From positions 1 to 64,000 of the forward strand of contig CAMCLK010000019.1 in assembly GCA_945875585.1 (NCBI GenBank): a stretch of DNA of 64,000 nt. Direction: 5' to 3'. This DNA comes from Candidatus Kuenenia stuttgartensis. Its GTDB lineage: Bacteria; Planctomycetota; Planctomycetia; Gemmatales; Gemmataceae. A program made the position numbers and the translations under genes. Position 1 is the stretch's first letter; each line of letters opens with the position of its first letter. A model generated the notes under the pieces. That model was not told the DNA's origin. It saw nothing but the letters and a program-made list of their open reading frames with translations, and ran no database searches. Positions 8,003 to 17,744 of the stretch are shown here, piece after piece.

Positions 8003-10255
8003 ATGATCGCATCTTCTGCTGTAAATGACTGGCCCACCCTGCTGGCCGCGGTCCTCTCTCGCTACGATGAAATCCTGCTTGAGGCCGTTGCCTCAGCGGT
8101 CGTGCGCCCCCGTGGAGCCATCAGCGCGAGTGATCGCGCCGAGCGGATCATCGGGGCAGTGGACAATCCGGTTATCGTGGATAGACGACTGGGTGAAATT
8201 GGCGATGCCTCGCCGCCAAGCCGGCACCTGCTTGCCATCATGGCTCATTTTCACGCCGTGCGGGTACCGCTTGCCGACGCGGTAAGCCTGCTTGCCACAC
8301 TTGGCCATGGCAATCCGCTGGTGGCAGTCCGTTGCGCGCTGGAAGCAGGTCTTGTATTCCCCGATCTACGCCAACCCGGGTCTGCAGAAGTGGGTCAGGG
8401 AATTCTGCATTCTTTTGAGGCTTGGCTGGCCGGAACCCCTGTGGCGCACTTGGCTTTGCTTATTCCGCCCGTTGTGATGAGCCGCGCCTTGCCTTTTTCC
8501 CTTGGCCTGCCTGACATCCGCAAGGGTGAACTGATTCGAGCCACCGCGGCGCAGGCTGCCTTTGTTACTGAACAACAAAGACGTACCACTGAAGGCCTGC
8601 CACTGCTTGAAGATACCCCGCCCACCCCGGTGGATCCTGTTCTTCCCTTGGGTGGCGCCATCGAAGGGGATGGATTTGATATCCCTTGCCGCTTGGCAGT
8701 TCTGTGGCAAATGGCAGGCGAGGCCCCTGTACGCCTTACCCAAGCAGGCGAATTCTACAGACGCGATTCCGATCGACTGCGTCAGCTTCCAGCATTGAGT
8801 ATCGACGACGACCTGATAGCCGCCAAATTGCCGGAATACTCAGGCTTTCTAGTCGATCTTGCGCGGACAACCGGAGTCTTGGCTTGCCAGGATACCGATC
8901 TTGTGCCCGGAACATTTCCAGTCGAATGGCAAAGCGGCATATATGGGATGCTGGAAAGCCTTTATCGTTCGCTCTTCGATGTGCGCGTGTGGAATCCGCG
9001 CGACGGATGGAAACCAGAACCTGAAACCGCCAATCCATTCCCTTCCGCTGAACTATTAGCACTCCTGCTACTAGCCGAACTGCCTGGCGCCACGTGGGTG
9101 CGTCCGGCAGATATCGAAAACTGGATCCATCAGCATCATCCCTATTGGAAAGGCGCCCAACGTCCGGGGCGAGTCGCGCCTTGGCTTGAAGCGTGGCTTG
9201 CTGGTGTGGCCCAGCCTTTGCGGCTTGTTGAAATGGCGCGATTGGGCCTGTCTGATACCGATGGACGCGCTGTTCGGCTCTCTGGCATTGGACGATGGCT
9301 GACAGGGCAAGGCAGCCAGCCAGGAGAGCCACCGAATTATCCACAGGCCATGGTGGTTCAGCCCAACCTTGAAATTCTGGTTTACCGTCAGGCTCTTACC
9401 CCCTTGCTGCTTTCCCGACTAACACAAATAGGCGCATGGAAATCGTTGGGAAATGCCTGTGTCCTTTTGCTCGACAAAGACACAGTGTATCGCGGTCTCG
9501 AATCGGGTGAATCCCTTGAAGACATCAAAACACTTCTAGAAAACCATTCAGGCCGGCAATTGCCCGGCTCCGTGATGGACCAGCTCAAAACGTGGGCAGG
9601 AAGGCGAGAACGCCTGACCGTTTTTCCTGCCGCCACGCTGCTTGAATTCGCTTCAAACACCGATCTCGACGAAGCATTGTCACGGGGCATGCCCATTCAG
9701 CGTGTGGGAGACCGCTTTGCTGTCCTGCTCGACGAAGCCCTCGGTTACAAGCATGTTCGCATTGCCGGGAATCGCGATTACGGATTGCCGCCAGAACCGT
9801 GCCTTGTTGTCGGCGACGACGGCGTAACACTCACTGTCGATGTTGGTAGATCTGACCTTTTGCTGGAAATTGAACTGCCATTGCTCACCGATCCCGTAAC
9901 GCATGGCGAGCGTGGCGTTGTCTGCCTGACGCCGGCGTCGTTGCAACGCGCGACAAACGCCGGATGGACGAGCGAGGATATTGCCCGCTGGTTCCTTCGT
10001 CGGGCTGGCCACAACCTCACCCCTGCCGGGCGCGCACTGCTTACCGCCCATACGGCAACGGGTCTGCTGGAACGTCGCCTTGTTCTTACCCTTTCGTCCG
10101 ATGACGTACTCGACGGGCTGATGCAATGGCCAACAACCGCGGCATGTCTGGGTGAGCGCCTAGGACCTTGCTCAGTTGTTGTGCCAGCCGACAAGATAGA
10201 GTCACTTGCAGCAGGTCTGAAGCAGTTGGGACTGGAAATTCCCATCAATCTGTGA
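8003..10255 (+). CDS. XPB/Ssl2-like helicase-associated protein (Helicase_C_3 domain)
   Basis: A 750-residue protein without Walker motifs. The section around residues 450-540 (MVVQPNLEILVYRQALTPLL, then RLTQIGAWKSLGNACVLLLD) matches the XPB/Ssl2-like domain known as Helicase_C_3, found in the partner gene of bacterial XPB. LAVLWQMAGEAPVRLTQAGEF at about residue 235 looks like a winged-helix segment. In actinobacteria an XPB gene and a gene of this type are likewise neighbours, so the protein probably works with the helicase encoded just upstream. The start at 8003 follows the small ORF by 16 bases. Its exact biochemical role is not known to me. Confidence 0.8.
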   Translation: MIASSAVNDWPTLLAAVLSRYDEILLEAVASAVVRPRGAISASDRAERIIGAVDNPVIVDRRLGEIGDASPPSRHLLAIMAHFHAVRVPLADAVSLLATLGHGNPLVAVRCALEAGLVFPDLRQPGSAEVGQGILHSFEAWLAGTPVAHLALLIPPVVMSRALPFSLGLPDIRKGELIRATAAQAAFVTEQQRRTTEGLPLLEDTPPTPVDPVLPLGGAIEGDGFDIPCRLAVLWQMAGEAPVRLTQAGEFYRRDSDRLRQLPALSIDDDLIAAKLPEYSGFLVDLARTTGVLACQDTDLVPGTFPVEWQSGIYGMLESLYRSLFDVRVWNPRDGWKPEPETANPFPSAELLALLLLAELPGATWVRPADIENWIHQHHPYWKGAQRPGRVAPWLEAWLAGVAQPLRLVEMARLGLSDTDGRAVRLSGIGRWLTGQGSQPGEPPNYPQAMVVQPNLEILVYRQALTPLLLSRLTQIGAWKSLGNACVLLLDKDTVYRGLESGESLEDIKTLLENHSGRQLPGSVMDQLKTWAGRRERLTVFPAATLLEFASNTDLDEALSRGMPIQRVGDRFAVLLDEALGYKHVRIAGNRDYGLPPEPCLVVGDDGVTLTVDVGRSDLLLEIELPLLTDPVTHGERGVVCLTPASLQRATNAGWTSEDIARWFLRRAGHNLTPAGRALLTAHTATGLLERRLVLTLSSDDVLDGLMQWPTTAACLGERLGPCSVVVPADKIESLAAGLKQLGLEIPINL

Positions 10256-10331
10256 GGCACCCAGCGACTGGGGTTGCATCGTAAGCAGAGATGAACCATG
10301 TGCGCCGGGTGGCAGGCATGGAGGTCTCACG

Positions 10332-11279
10332 ATGCGAAAATGGTTGGCGATCTGGTCTGGTCTTGTTGCTTCGGGCGCCTTGCAGGCTCAGGTTGTAATA
10401 TCCCCCGGTGAAATGGATTTGGGAACGGTCCTTGCTGGGCCCAATCTTCAAAAAAACCTCGTTCTGCACAACGAAGGTACAAACCCGGCCCAAATCACTG
10501 GATGGACCAGCTCTTGCGGTTGCCTATCAGCACAAAAATTCGATGGCATGCTGGCACCGGGTGAGTCTCGGACCATTCCGCTGGTAATCCGCACGGCAAG
10601 CCTTCCTGCAGGACCGCACGCCTGGAACCTGAGCGTCAGCAGTGCTGACACTGCTGGCGGGCAATGGAATAAAAGCGGACGCATGGTTGGCATCGTCAAA
10701 CGCGATGTGGATCTGGAACCGGGCTTGTTAGCCCTTTCCACCGATCGGGAAACCATCCACACGGTTGTGATCCGTGATAGCAGAAAAACGCCTCTTTCCG
10801 TGACAGGCTGGCAAACCACCTTGCCCGGACTGGTTGTTGAAAAACGCGAAACTGCAGGAACGGAAACACGTCTAACTGTCCGCGTGCCGGCTTTGCCGGA
10901 AGGCCGCCATGCCGGCTCCCTCATATTGGCTACCAGTGATGAAGCCTATCGGCAGCTAGAGATCCCCGTGACGGTACTGTCTAAAAAGCAGGATTCCGTT
11001 CGTATGGCTCCGGAACTGGTTGAATTGTCGGGGCCTGCCGGCACCACTGTTTCACGTCTTGTAAGACTGACAGCAAATGGGAATCTAAAATTGAAGATCC
11101 AGGAAATAGTGGTTGAAGGGGTTGTGGCAACCACACGCTTTGCCGAGGGACCCGGAAACAGCGCGACAGTGCGAGTAGAAACAAATCTTCCCGCAGGTGA
11201 AGCTGCGGGAAGATTGATAATTAAGATAGAGGGTCGCGAGCAGCCAGCCTTGCTACCGTTGACCCTCAAGGGTTCGTAG
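10332..11279 (+). CDS. DUF1573 domain protein, exported
   Basis: Predicted 315-residue envelope protein. Residues 1-20 form a signal peptide ending ALQAQ. The mature protein starts with an Ig-like DUF1573 domain: VVISPGEMDLGTVLAG, then LVLHNEGTNPAQITGWTSSC and GCL, the Cys-Gly-Cys motif being the family hallmark. Two further beta-rich repeats follow (to about residue 310). The family is common in planctomycetes and Bacteroidetes and its function is unsettled. It lies 76 bases after the helicase-associated gene and may have its own promoter. Near its end the coding sequence contains a perfect hairpin (11183-11216), and the stop is 3 bases from the stop of the opposite gene. Confidence 0.85.
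   Translation: MRKWLAIWSGLVASGALQAQVVISPGEMDLGTVLAGPNLQKNLVLHNEGTNPAQITGWTSSCGCLSAQKFDGMLAPGESRTIPLVIRTASLPAGPHAWNLSVSSADTAGGQWNKSGRMVGIVKRDVDLEPGLLALSTDRETIHTVVIRDSRKTPLSVTGWQTTLPGLVVEKRETAGTETRLTVRVPALPEGRHAGSLILATSDEAYRQLEIPVTVLSKKQDSVRMAPELVELSGPAGTTVSRLVRLTANGNLKLKIQEIVVEGVVATTRFAEGPGNSATVRVETNLPAGEAAGRLIIKIEGREQPALLPLTLKGS
11184..11215. repeat. Perfect inverted repeat inside the DUF1573 gene
   Basis: AATCTTCCCGCA at 11184-11195 and TGCGGGAAGATT at 11204-11215 are exact reverse complements (12 bp, 13 bp if the G11196-C11203 pair is counted) with a loop of about 6-8 bases. It lies about 65 bases before the stop and encodes the peptide NLPAGEAAGRLI. The space between the two convergent stops is only 3 bases, so the hairpin may double as a transcription brake for one or both genes. 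Confidence 0.6.
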
Positions 11280-11282
11280 CCG

Positions 11283-12878
11283 TCAGATCAAAAGTGCAAG
11301 GCGCTCGAGTTCCTTGAGTGCCTGAGGCAGGATCTGCTCCAGAAGAAGCTCAATCGTGTTCTTGTCAGTGATTGGCACGTTATCCTTGGCCAAACGGAAC
11401 TGACCGTCCACACACTTCTTCACCAATTCAGCCTTGATGGCCTTGATATCGCGCGTGCCATCCACCAATTGGCAGATTGCAATCTGCAAATCGTTCAAAT
11501 TCACCGTTTGGTGCCACTGGTTCGATACTTCGCGGTTATTGGCCTTGGCGCGAGCAAGTACCAACGGTGTGACCATTGGCAGAACGGCGTCGCCCTTACC
11601 CAGATCGACCACTTCATCAACCACATGGACCATGCCGTTGGCGAAACCTCGAATGAGGACTTCATTAAACAGGGCATCCGTATTGACAAGGCATTCAGGA
11701 TGATTCTTAAGCCGTGCCTCAGCAGCGGCCTTCCATTCTGCGGCCGTGTAGGTGTGCGGCCAATGGTCATTCAGCGCCAGCATCATGGCCTTCACAAAAG
11801 GCTGGGTGCTGGTGAGGTTGCGATTTTCACCATCGGTGAATTTCTGTTCCTTGGCCTCGTGAATGGGGGCATCGCCTTCAATTTTGTAAGCGCCAGCGAA
11901 GTGGAACTTCGAGACATTCTCCGGAGAGATGTTACGGGCCAACTTGCCTGCAATATCCTTGTGCACCAGCAAGGTGCGACGGAAACGGCGATTACGGAAG
12001 AAGTCAAGGTACTGCTCGATCGCCAAGATGTTACCGCCGGAAACCCGGTTCAAAGCATCCATTACCTTGGGCCCCAAATGATGGGGAATCATCTCTTCAA
12101 TCTGGGCTTCACCCAGATAGTTGAGGCCTTGCTCCAACGACAAGTTGATGAAGTCCTTGAAGTAGCAAGGAGAGTTATGAACTTCCAGATGCTCGTGCAA
12201 CAGGTAGTCGTCGGATGCCTGCTTGAGCAAATCAGCTTCGGCATGCAGGATCTTACCAAAAGCGCTGTCGGCTTCTGAAATTTCCGTGATGAAGTTGATA
12301 ATGGCGCGCGACTGCTGGACACGCTCAAGTGCCGTGGGTCTGGAACCGGCGTGATAGTTCATCGCATCGCGGATGATTTCACGCATTTTCCAACCGGGGT
12401 AGCAGTTGTAACTGATATAAGCGATTCCTTGGGGCGCGAGAACCTGCCCACATATCTTTAAGATGGCATGCTGAACATGCGGTGGAACCCAGCTATAAAC
12501 GCCATGGCAAATAATGTAGTCAAACTTACCATCTTTGGTGACATCGTATTCACCAAGGTCGGCCTGACGGATTTCAAGATTCTTCAGGCCAAGAGCTTCA
12601 ACCTGCTTTTTACCTTCGATCACCTGAACCTCGGCATAATCGAGGCCCAGAAATTGGCTTTGTGGATAGCGAAGCGCCAAGGGAATCAGGTTCCCGCCCG
12701 AAGCGGAGCCCAATTCCAGCACCCGGCAGTTGGATGCCTTGGCAGGGTCCATTCCAAAAAGGCGGCCAATGAACGCTAGGCGTTGCGGATGGGTTTGGAT
12801 AAAGCAGCGGCTGTGATAGGGGACTTCATCGTACGGATTAACAGTGGCTTGATTGGCCGGGGGAGTCGATGCGGACAT
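11283..12878 (-). CDS. SAM-dependent methyltransferase with regulatory domain
   Basis: Predicted 531-residue cytosolic methyltransferase. Residues 53-64 carry SAM-binding motif I (VLELGSASGGNL), followed by FLGLDYAEVQ and FDYIICHGVYSWVPP, typical of class I enzymes. The C-terminal half matches the methyltransferase regulatory domain (MethyTransf_Reg; NSPCYFKDFINLSLEQGLNY). The target is unknown; proteins and small molecules have both been proposed for the family. The ATG at 12878 was chosen because GGAG lies 8 bases upstream and the protein begins MSASTPP before the conserved NPYDEVPYHS; the frame remains open to 13034. It is divergent from pcrA with about 160 bases between them. Confidence 0.85.
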   Translation of the reverse strand: MSASTPPANQATVNPYDEVPYHSRCFIQTHPQRLAFIGRLFGMDPAKASNCRVLELGSASGGNLIPLALRYPQSQFLGLDYAEVQVIEGKKQVEALGLKNLEIRQADLGEYDVTKDGKFDYIICHGVYSWVPPHVQHAILKICGQVLAPQGIAYISYNCYPGWKMREIIRDAMNYHAGSRPTALERVQQSRAIINFITEISEADSAFGKILHAEADLLKQASDDYLLHEHLEVHNSPCYFKDFINLSLEQGLNYLGEAQIEEMIPHHLGPKVMDALNRVSGGNILAIEQYLDFFRNRRFRRTLLVHKDIAGKLARNISPENVSKFHFAGAYKIEGDAPIHEAKEQKFTDGENRNLTSTQPFVKAMMLALNDHWPHTYTAAEWKAAAEARLKNHPECLVNTDALFNEVLIRGFANGMVHVVDEVVDLGKGDAVLPMVTPLVLARAKANNREVSNQWHQTVNLNDLQIAICQLVDGTRDIKAIKAELVKKCVDGQFRLAKDNVPITDKNTIELLLEQILPQALKELERLALLI

Positions 12879-13042
12879 GCCTGAAGCTCCATTGAAAGGA
12901 AAGCAACATTCGATACCGTTGCAAAGTCTATACCCGTATGTTGGTTGGGAACAAGCCTGCCTGAGGACTGAGATTTTGGCCCAGCATCCCGTATGATGAT
13001 GGACCGGGCGGCTAGCGCCCTTCACGGCTCCCATGGACGGGT

Positions 13043-15286
13043 ATGCGCATGACGCTTGGATCCGATGCTTTCGAGGACCAACTCCTCGCTGACCTCAATG
13101 AACCGCAACGACAGGCGGTCACGCATTTCGAGGGGCCGGCACTGATTCTGGCCGGGCCAGGCAGTGGAAAAACACGCGTGATTACCCGGCGGATAGCCTG
13201 GCTAATCGCTCAAGGCGTGAAACCATGGCATATTCTGGCCATTACCTTCACCAATAAAGCCGCGGGCGAAATGCGGGCCCGCGTTGAAGCCATTGCACCC
13301 CAAAAGGGTGCCATCATCAGCACCTTCCACAGCTTTGGCGTGAGGTTCATGCGCCAGTATGCGGCTCGATTGGGCTTCGAACCCACTTTCACCATTTACG
13401 ATCAGACCGATCGCGGTCGCATGACCAAAATCGCGCTCGAAGATGCCAAGGTGGATTCCAACCGCTTTTCACCTGAAGCCATCAGCGGGGCCATCAGCCG
13501 AGCCAAAAACCAACTGCTATCACCCGACCGATATGCCGCCGAAGCTCGCGACTTTTTTTCCCGGGCGGTTGCCGAGGTTTATCCCCGTTACGAAAAAAGA
13601 ATGCGCGATGCCGGCGCCCTTGATTTCGACGACTTGCTGTACTGGCCCGCACTGGCGCTACGCAACGATCCAACCCTGCGAACAGAAGCCGACGAACGCT
13701 GGCGCTTTGTTCTGGTCGACGAATACCAAGACACCAACACCGCGCAGTACGCCATTGCTCGAAACCTATGTCAGGATTACCCGAACCTGCTCGTGGTGGG
13801 GGATCCGGACCAGTCGATTTATAAATTCCGAGGGTCCGACATACGCAATATTCTGGATTTTGAACGGGACTATCCAGGTGCCAAGGTATTGCACCTTTCA
13901 GATAATTACCGAAGCTCCCGCCACATCCTGCGCGCTGCTGATGCCCTTATCGCCAACAACCAGCAACGCAAACCCAAAAAATTGACACCCCGCGAACGCG
14001 AAGGCCGACCTGTTGAAGTGGTGACACACGACGACCAAGGCCGCGAAGCCGATGCCATCGCCCGCCTTGTCAAGGAAGAGGTCCAGTCCGGACGCCGGTC
14101 GTTCCGAGACTTCGCGGTACTCCTGCGCATGAATGCGCTCACCCGGGCATTTGAACAGGCATTCATTCGACAAAAAGTGCCTTTTCAGATTGTCAAAGGC
14201 TTAGCGTTTTTTGATCGCAAAGAAAACAAGGATGTGCTGGCTTACCTTAGGCTTCTGGTCAATATCAGAGATGATGTATCGTTCCTACGCGTGGTGAATG
14301 AACCGCCACGCGGGATCGGGGCCACCACGCTGGAGCGATTGCAGGAATACGCCAATTCCCGGGAAACCACATTGCTGAGCGCGGCAGCACAGGCGGAATT
14401 CATTCCAGACGTCACAGCTCGAGCAGCCCAGTCATTATCCGCATTCGCTCGACTCATTGGTGAATTACAGGATCTGGCCAGTGGCCCACCGCATGAAGCT
14501 ATCAAAAAAGTCTTGGAGAAAACACGCTATCGGGAATCGCTGAAAACAAAAGATGTGATGGCAGATGACGATCGTATCGCCAACATCGAGGAACTGGTGA
14601 CAGCAGCGAGGCAGTTTTCAGAAGCCAATCCAGACTTGGGTGTGGCTGGTTTTCTGGAAAACATCACACTGGCTGGAGACATAGACAGCTACGATGCCAA
14701 AGAAGAAAGCGTTACCATGATGACCCTTCATGCCGCGAAGGGACTGGAATTTCCGGTGGTGTTCCTACCGGCCATGGAACAGGGCATCCTGCCACATGAA
14801 CGCAGCCTGAACAATCCCTCGGACGTGGAAGAAGAGCGGCGATTGTGTTTTGTGGGTATCACGCGGGCCATGGAGGAGTTGCACCTGAGCTGCGCCCGTA
14901 TGCGGGAATTCCGCGGACGGACCATTTACACTGTCCAAAGCATGTTCCTGAGCGAATTGCCTTCCGATGTCAAACGCTCAGAACGCGGTGTATCGGAAAT
15001 GGGAAGTCCACCGGAAGCAGCATGGCTCGATGGAGATGTGCCAATCGTAAGAAGGGAACCAGCACGTAGCGCCCCAACTGCTACCGCATATAGTTCTAGC
15101 GGGACCAGTCCGGCTCCGTACGAACCCGGGGAAGTCGTGCAGCACGATACCTACGGTTTGGGTCAGGTTCTGGAAGTATCGGGCCATGGCGCCACGCGCA
15201 AAATTCGCATCCGCTTTATCACTCAAGGCCTACGCACCTTCCTTGTGGACAAAGTCGTATTGAAGAAGGTGGCCAGAGATAGGTAG
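13043..15286 (+). CDS. pcrA: ATP-dependent DNA helicase PcrA/UvrD
   Basis: Predicted 747-residue superfamily 1 3'-5' helicase for excision repair, replication restart and RecA removal. Motifs: Q-motif LNEPQRQAV, Walker A AGPGSGKT (Lys43), ITFTNKAAGEMR (motif Ia), VDEYQDTNTAQY (Walker B, Asp226-Glu227), GDPDQSIYKFRG (motif III), VTMMTLHAAKGLEFPVVFLP (motif V) and VGITRA (motif VI). The C-terminal 60 residues (VVQHDTYGLGQVLEVSGHG) form the Tudor-like domain that binds RNA polymerase in PcrA. Length is normal for the family. A second ATG at 13049 is equally possible. It converges on lhgO with 15 bases between the stops. Confidence 0.93.
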   Translation: MRMTLGSDAFEDQLLADLNEPQRQAVTHFEGPALILAGPGSGKTRVITRRIAWLIAQGVKPWHILAITFTNKAAGEMRARVEAIAPQKGAIISTFHSFGVRFMRQYAARLGFEPTFTIYDQTDRGRMTKIALEDAKVDSNRFSPEAISGAISRAKNQLLSPDRYAAEARDFFSRAVAEVYPRYEKRMRDAGALDFDDLLYWPALALRNDPTLRTEADERWRFVLVDEYQDTNTAQYAIARNLCQDYPNLLVVGDPDQSIYKFRGSDIRNILDFERDYPGAKVLHLSDNYRSSRHILRAADALIANNQQRKPKKLTPREREGRPVEVVTHDDQGREADAIARLVKEEVQSGRRSFRDFAVLLRMNALTRAFEQAFIRQKVPFQIVKGLAFFDRKENKDVLAYLRLLVNIRDDVSFLRVVNEPPRGIGATTLERLQEYANSRETTLLSAAAQAEFIPDVTARAAQSLSAFARLIGELQDLASGPPHEAIKKVLEKTRYRESLKTKDVMADDDRIANIEELVTAARQFSEANPDLGVAGFLENITLAGDIDSYDAKEESVTMMTLHAAKGLEFPVVFLPAMEQGILPHERSLNNPSDVEEERRLCFVGITRAMEELHLSCARMREFRGRTIYTVQSMFLSELPSDVKRSERGVSEMGSPPEAAWLDGDVPIVRREPARSAPTATAYSSSGTSPAPYEPGEVVQHDTYGLGQVLEVSGHGATRKIRIRFITQGLRTFLVDKVVLKKVARDR

Positions 15287-15301
15287 AAAATCACCTTTCC
15301 A

Positions 15302-16513
15302 TCAGCAAGCCGATTTCTCAACCAATCCCGCAATGTGGCGACCAATACTGATCGATGCAGTCGCGGCAGGCGATGGTGCATTCAGGACATGAATCATGGA
15401 ACGGGCTTTGACAATATAAAAATCATCGAGCAGTCGCCCTTGCCGGTCAATGGCCTGAGCCCTGACACCTGATCCGGAACGCACGATCTGGTCTTCACGA
15501 ATAGATGGGACCAACCTTGCCAAAGCCTGATGAAAAGCTGATTTTGATAAGCTCCTGTATATTTCTGAAAGACCCATAGGCCAATAACGGCAAGCCATTC
15601 GTAAAAAACCAGGCCAGGCCATGGTTTCCCACATATCACGCATGGAGACGTCAAAAAACCGATAACCATACCGCCTGAACGCCAGCACCGCATTGGGACC
15701 TGCCTCGATACCTCCAAGCGCCATACGAGTAAAATGCACTCCCAGAAATGGAAACTGGGCATCAGGTACCGGGTATACAAGATTTCGAATCAATCCCCTA
15801 GCATCGGGAACCAAATCATAATACTCCCCTCGGAACGGAATGATCCTTATTTGTGGGTCAACTCCACAACGTCTGGCTACGCGGTCGGATTGCAAACCGG
15901 CACAATTGACAAGATAATTGCTTTTGATTTGGCCCATCGATGTGGTTACTGACAACCCGTGAGCCAATTGCCTGCATCTATGAAATACCGTGCCCTTGCA
16001 AATCTTACCACCCATCGAGACAATGCGACGCGCCATTGCCGCACATACACCCCGATAATCAACAATTCCGGTTTGAGGCACCCATAGCCCAGCAATTCCC
16101 TGAACATGCGGCTCCCTCGCTCGAATTCCTGCGGAATCGAGTCTGGCTACTCCCGTCAATCCATTGGCTTGGCCACGGCGATAGAGTTCTTCAAGCGCTG
16201 GAATTTCTTCGGCTCTTACCGCGACAACAACCTTGCCACACCGCTCATGGGCTACCTGCTCAGCGGCACAAAACTCGTAAAGCAGTTCTCGACCATCCGC
16301 GCAGAGACGAGCTTTGGCAGACCCCGGTTTGTAATAAAGCCCGGAATGTATGACTCCAGAATTATTCCCCGTTTGGTGAGCAGCTAAACAACCTTCCGCC
16401 TCTATCAGCACAACATCTTCATGGCCTGATTGCATCAGAGCCATTGCGGTAGACAGGCCAATAATCCCACCACCAACAACAATCACCGAAGCAGTTAAAG
16501 GAGTCGCCGCCAC
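15302..16513 (-). CDS. lhgO: L-2-hydroxyglutarate oxidase
   Basis: Predicted 403-residue FAD-dependent oxidoreductase of the DAO family. It should oxidise L-2-hydroxyglutarate to 2-oxoglutarate, a metabolite repair step linked to the respiratory chain. The N-terminal dinucleotide fold is VVGGGIIGLSTAMAL, and the family sequence HQTGNNSGVIHSGLYYKPGS follows at about residues 46-65. PFRGEYYDL and GVHFTRMALGGIEAGPNAVL are also typical. Length fits full-length LhgO. It stands alone, divergent from the first glycan cluster, with 289 bases of upstream sequence. Confidence 0.92.
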   Translation of the reverse strand: MAATPLTASVIVVGGGIIGLSTAMALMQSGHEDVVLIEAEGCLAAHQTGNNSGVIHSGLYYKPGSAKARLCADGRELLYEFCAAEQVAHERCGKVVVAVRAEEIPALEELYRRGQANGLTGVARLDSAGIRAREPHVQGIAGLWVPQTGIVDYRGVCAAMARRIVSMGGKICKGTVFHRCRQLAHGLSVTTSMGQIKSNYLVNCAGLQSDRVARRCGVDPQIRIIPFRGEYYDLVPDARGLIRNLVYPVPDAQFPFLGVHFTRMALGGIEAGPNAVLAFRRYGYRFFDVSMRDMWETMAWPGFLRMACRYWPMGLSEIYRSLSKSAFHQALARLVPSIREDQIVRSGSGVRAQAIDRQGRLLDDFYIVKARSMIHVLNAPSPAATASISIGRHIAGLVEKSAC

Positions 16514-16838
16514 ACCACAACCTCTTATTCAAAATGCCACTTGAAATAAGATGATATCAAATGCTGATGTGCAAGGGCCCACCTTCCGGAAAAATGTCGC
16601 ATTTATTTTGGCACGTCAGCGACACAGGGTGATTAAAGCCCCAGAGCCAATGCCGCCTGCAATCAATCTGTATTGATTCATCGGACAAGGAAAGCCTAAA
16701 TTTCCTCTCACACAATGGCTAAGTCTGACCATTAGGGAAGGTGTTTGTGTTGGCATTTACCCAAACATCTGCACAGCATAATCATCCCGCCTTGGTCGCA
16801 GTTTGATCGTCTACAGACCGTTTTTACTGGTGCTCTCC
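16514..16838. other. Divergent intergenic region between lhgO and the first glycan cluster
   Basis: No convincing ORF here. It should hold the promoters for both flanking units. On the plus strand TTGATT at 16673-16678 and TAAATT at 16697-16702 are 18 bases apart and could be -35/-10 elements, but the match is weak. No strong hairpin or operator-like palindrome is visible. Confidence 0.4.
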
Positions 16839-17744
16839 ATGTTAAAATACCTCTTCGGCGGCTTGGCGCGAAAAGTCCGATCCTACTTTTCCGCTACCCT
16901 GCACGACAAAATTGGTGATTTGGATGAAAAATTCGGAGTCCATCAACACGCTCTCACAAACCTGATCCTCAAACTAGACTCTCGATTGAACGACTTGGAC
17001 CATCAGATTCAAAGCCACCTCAACCGTTCGTTCGTTAGCCTTGGCAATGGGAGCGCACTGATTCAAACCATGGCAGGCCCCATCGTTTGTGATTGCGAAG
17101 ACACTCAAACCATTGCAACTGTCATGACAAATACCACCACAAATGGTGGCCCTGCGCATGGGGTCACATTGATCCTCAACAAATGCCTGATGCCCGGAGA
17201 CACTTACATCGACATAGGCGCCAGCCCAGGCCTTCACCTGATTGCTGCTGCAAAATCGATGTATGCGCGTGGAACAATTCTTGGGTTCGAACCAACCGGG
17301 ATCCGCCTCAACTTGCTGCGATCAACTGTGAGAATGCACGGCTTGGATAGCCTGGTTAAAATCATTGATCATTTGCCTTTTGGTACGGGTTCTTCCAACC
17401 CGAATGGCATTCTTGCCGAGTTACCTCCAACACCAGCAACAATTATTCGCTCGGATCGCTCCATCGGCTTGTTGGAAGCATTCCATCATTTGGAACCGCT
17501 CTTTCGTCGCGACGCTACCTGGATTTTCCCAGTGGGAATCGACCATCCACATTCGGTGCATGGTGCTGAGGCGAGCGCACTGCTCAATGCCTTCGAGTCT
17601 TTTGATCTAGTCTGGCGCGTTATTCATCCCGAAACCGGAATGATTGAACATTGGCCATTGGCCAGACTCATGTCGGCAAAGTCAGCCATTGTTGTGGTTG
17701 CGCGACCTTTATCTCATTTCTGGAAGAGTGCAGGGGCACTGTGA
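16839..17744 (+). CDS. FkbM-like SAM-dependent methyltransferase
   Basis: Predicted 301-residue methyltransferase, first gene of the plus-strand glycan cluster. After a coiled-coil-like N-terminus (DKIGDLDEKFGVHQHALTNL) it has motif I GDTYIDIGASPGLHLIAAA and the acidic ribose-binding motif ILGFEPTGIRLNLL, as in FkbM enzymes that O-methylate sugars. The C-terminal half is less typical. The ATG at 16839 is used; a TTG at 16803 would add 12 hydrophobic residues. Its stop overlaps the next start (GTGA), which points to translational coupling. The substrate is presumably a sugar of the glycan made by this cluster. Confidence 0.75.
   Translation: MLKYLFGGLARKVRSYFSATLHDKIGDLDEKFGVHQHALTNLILKLDSRLNDLDHQIQSHLNRSFVSLGNGSALIQTMAGPIVCDCEDTQTIATVMTNTTTNGGPAHGVTLILNKCLMPGDTYIDIGASPGLHLIAAAKSMYARGTILGFEPTGIRLNLLRSTVRMHGLDSLVKIIDHLPFGTGSSNPNGILAELPPTPATIIRSDRSIGLLEAFHHLEPLFRRDATWIFPVGIDHPHSVHGAEASALLNAFESFDLVWRVIHPETGMIEHWPLARLMSAKSAIVVVARPLSHFWKSAGAL

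Noticed and set aside
11469-12278. 269-residue open frame on the plus strand
   Set aside because: It is antisense to the well-supported methyltransferase gene and has no recognisable domain.
16673-16702. -35/-10 promoter before the first glycan cluster
   Set aside because: TTGATT and TAAATT are 18 bases apart, but planctomycete promoter consensus is uncertain and such matches are common; mentioned only as part of the intergenic entry.
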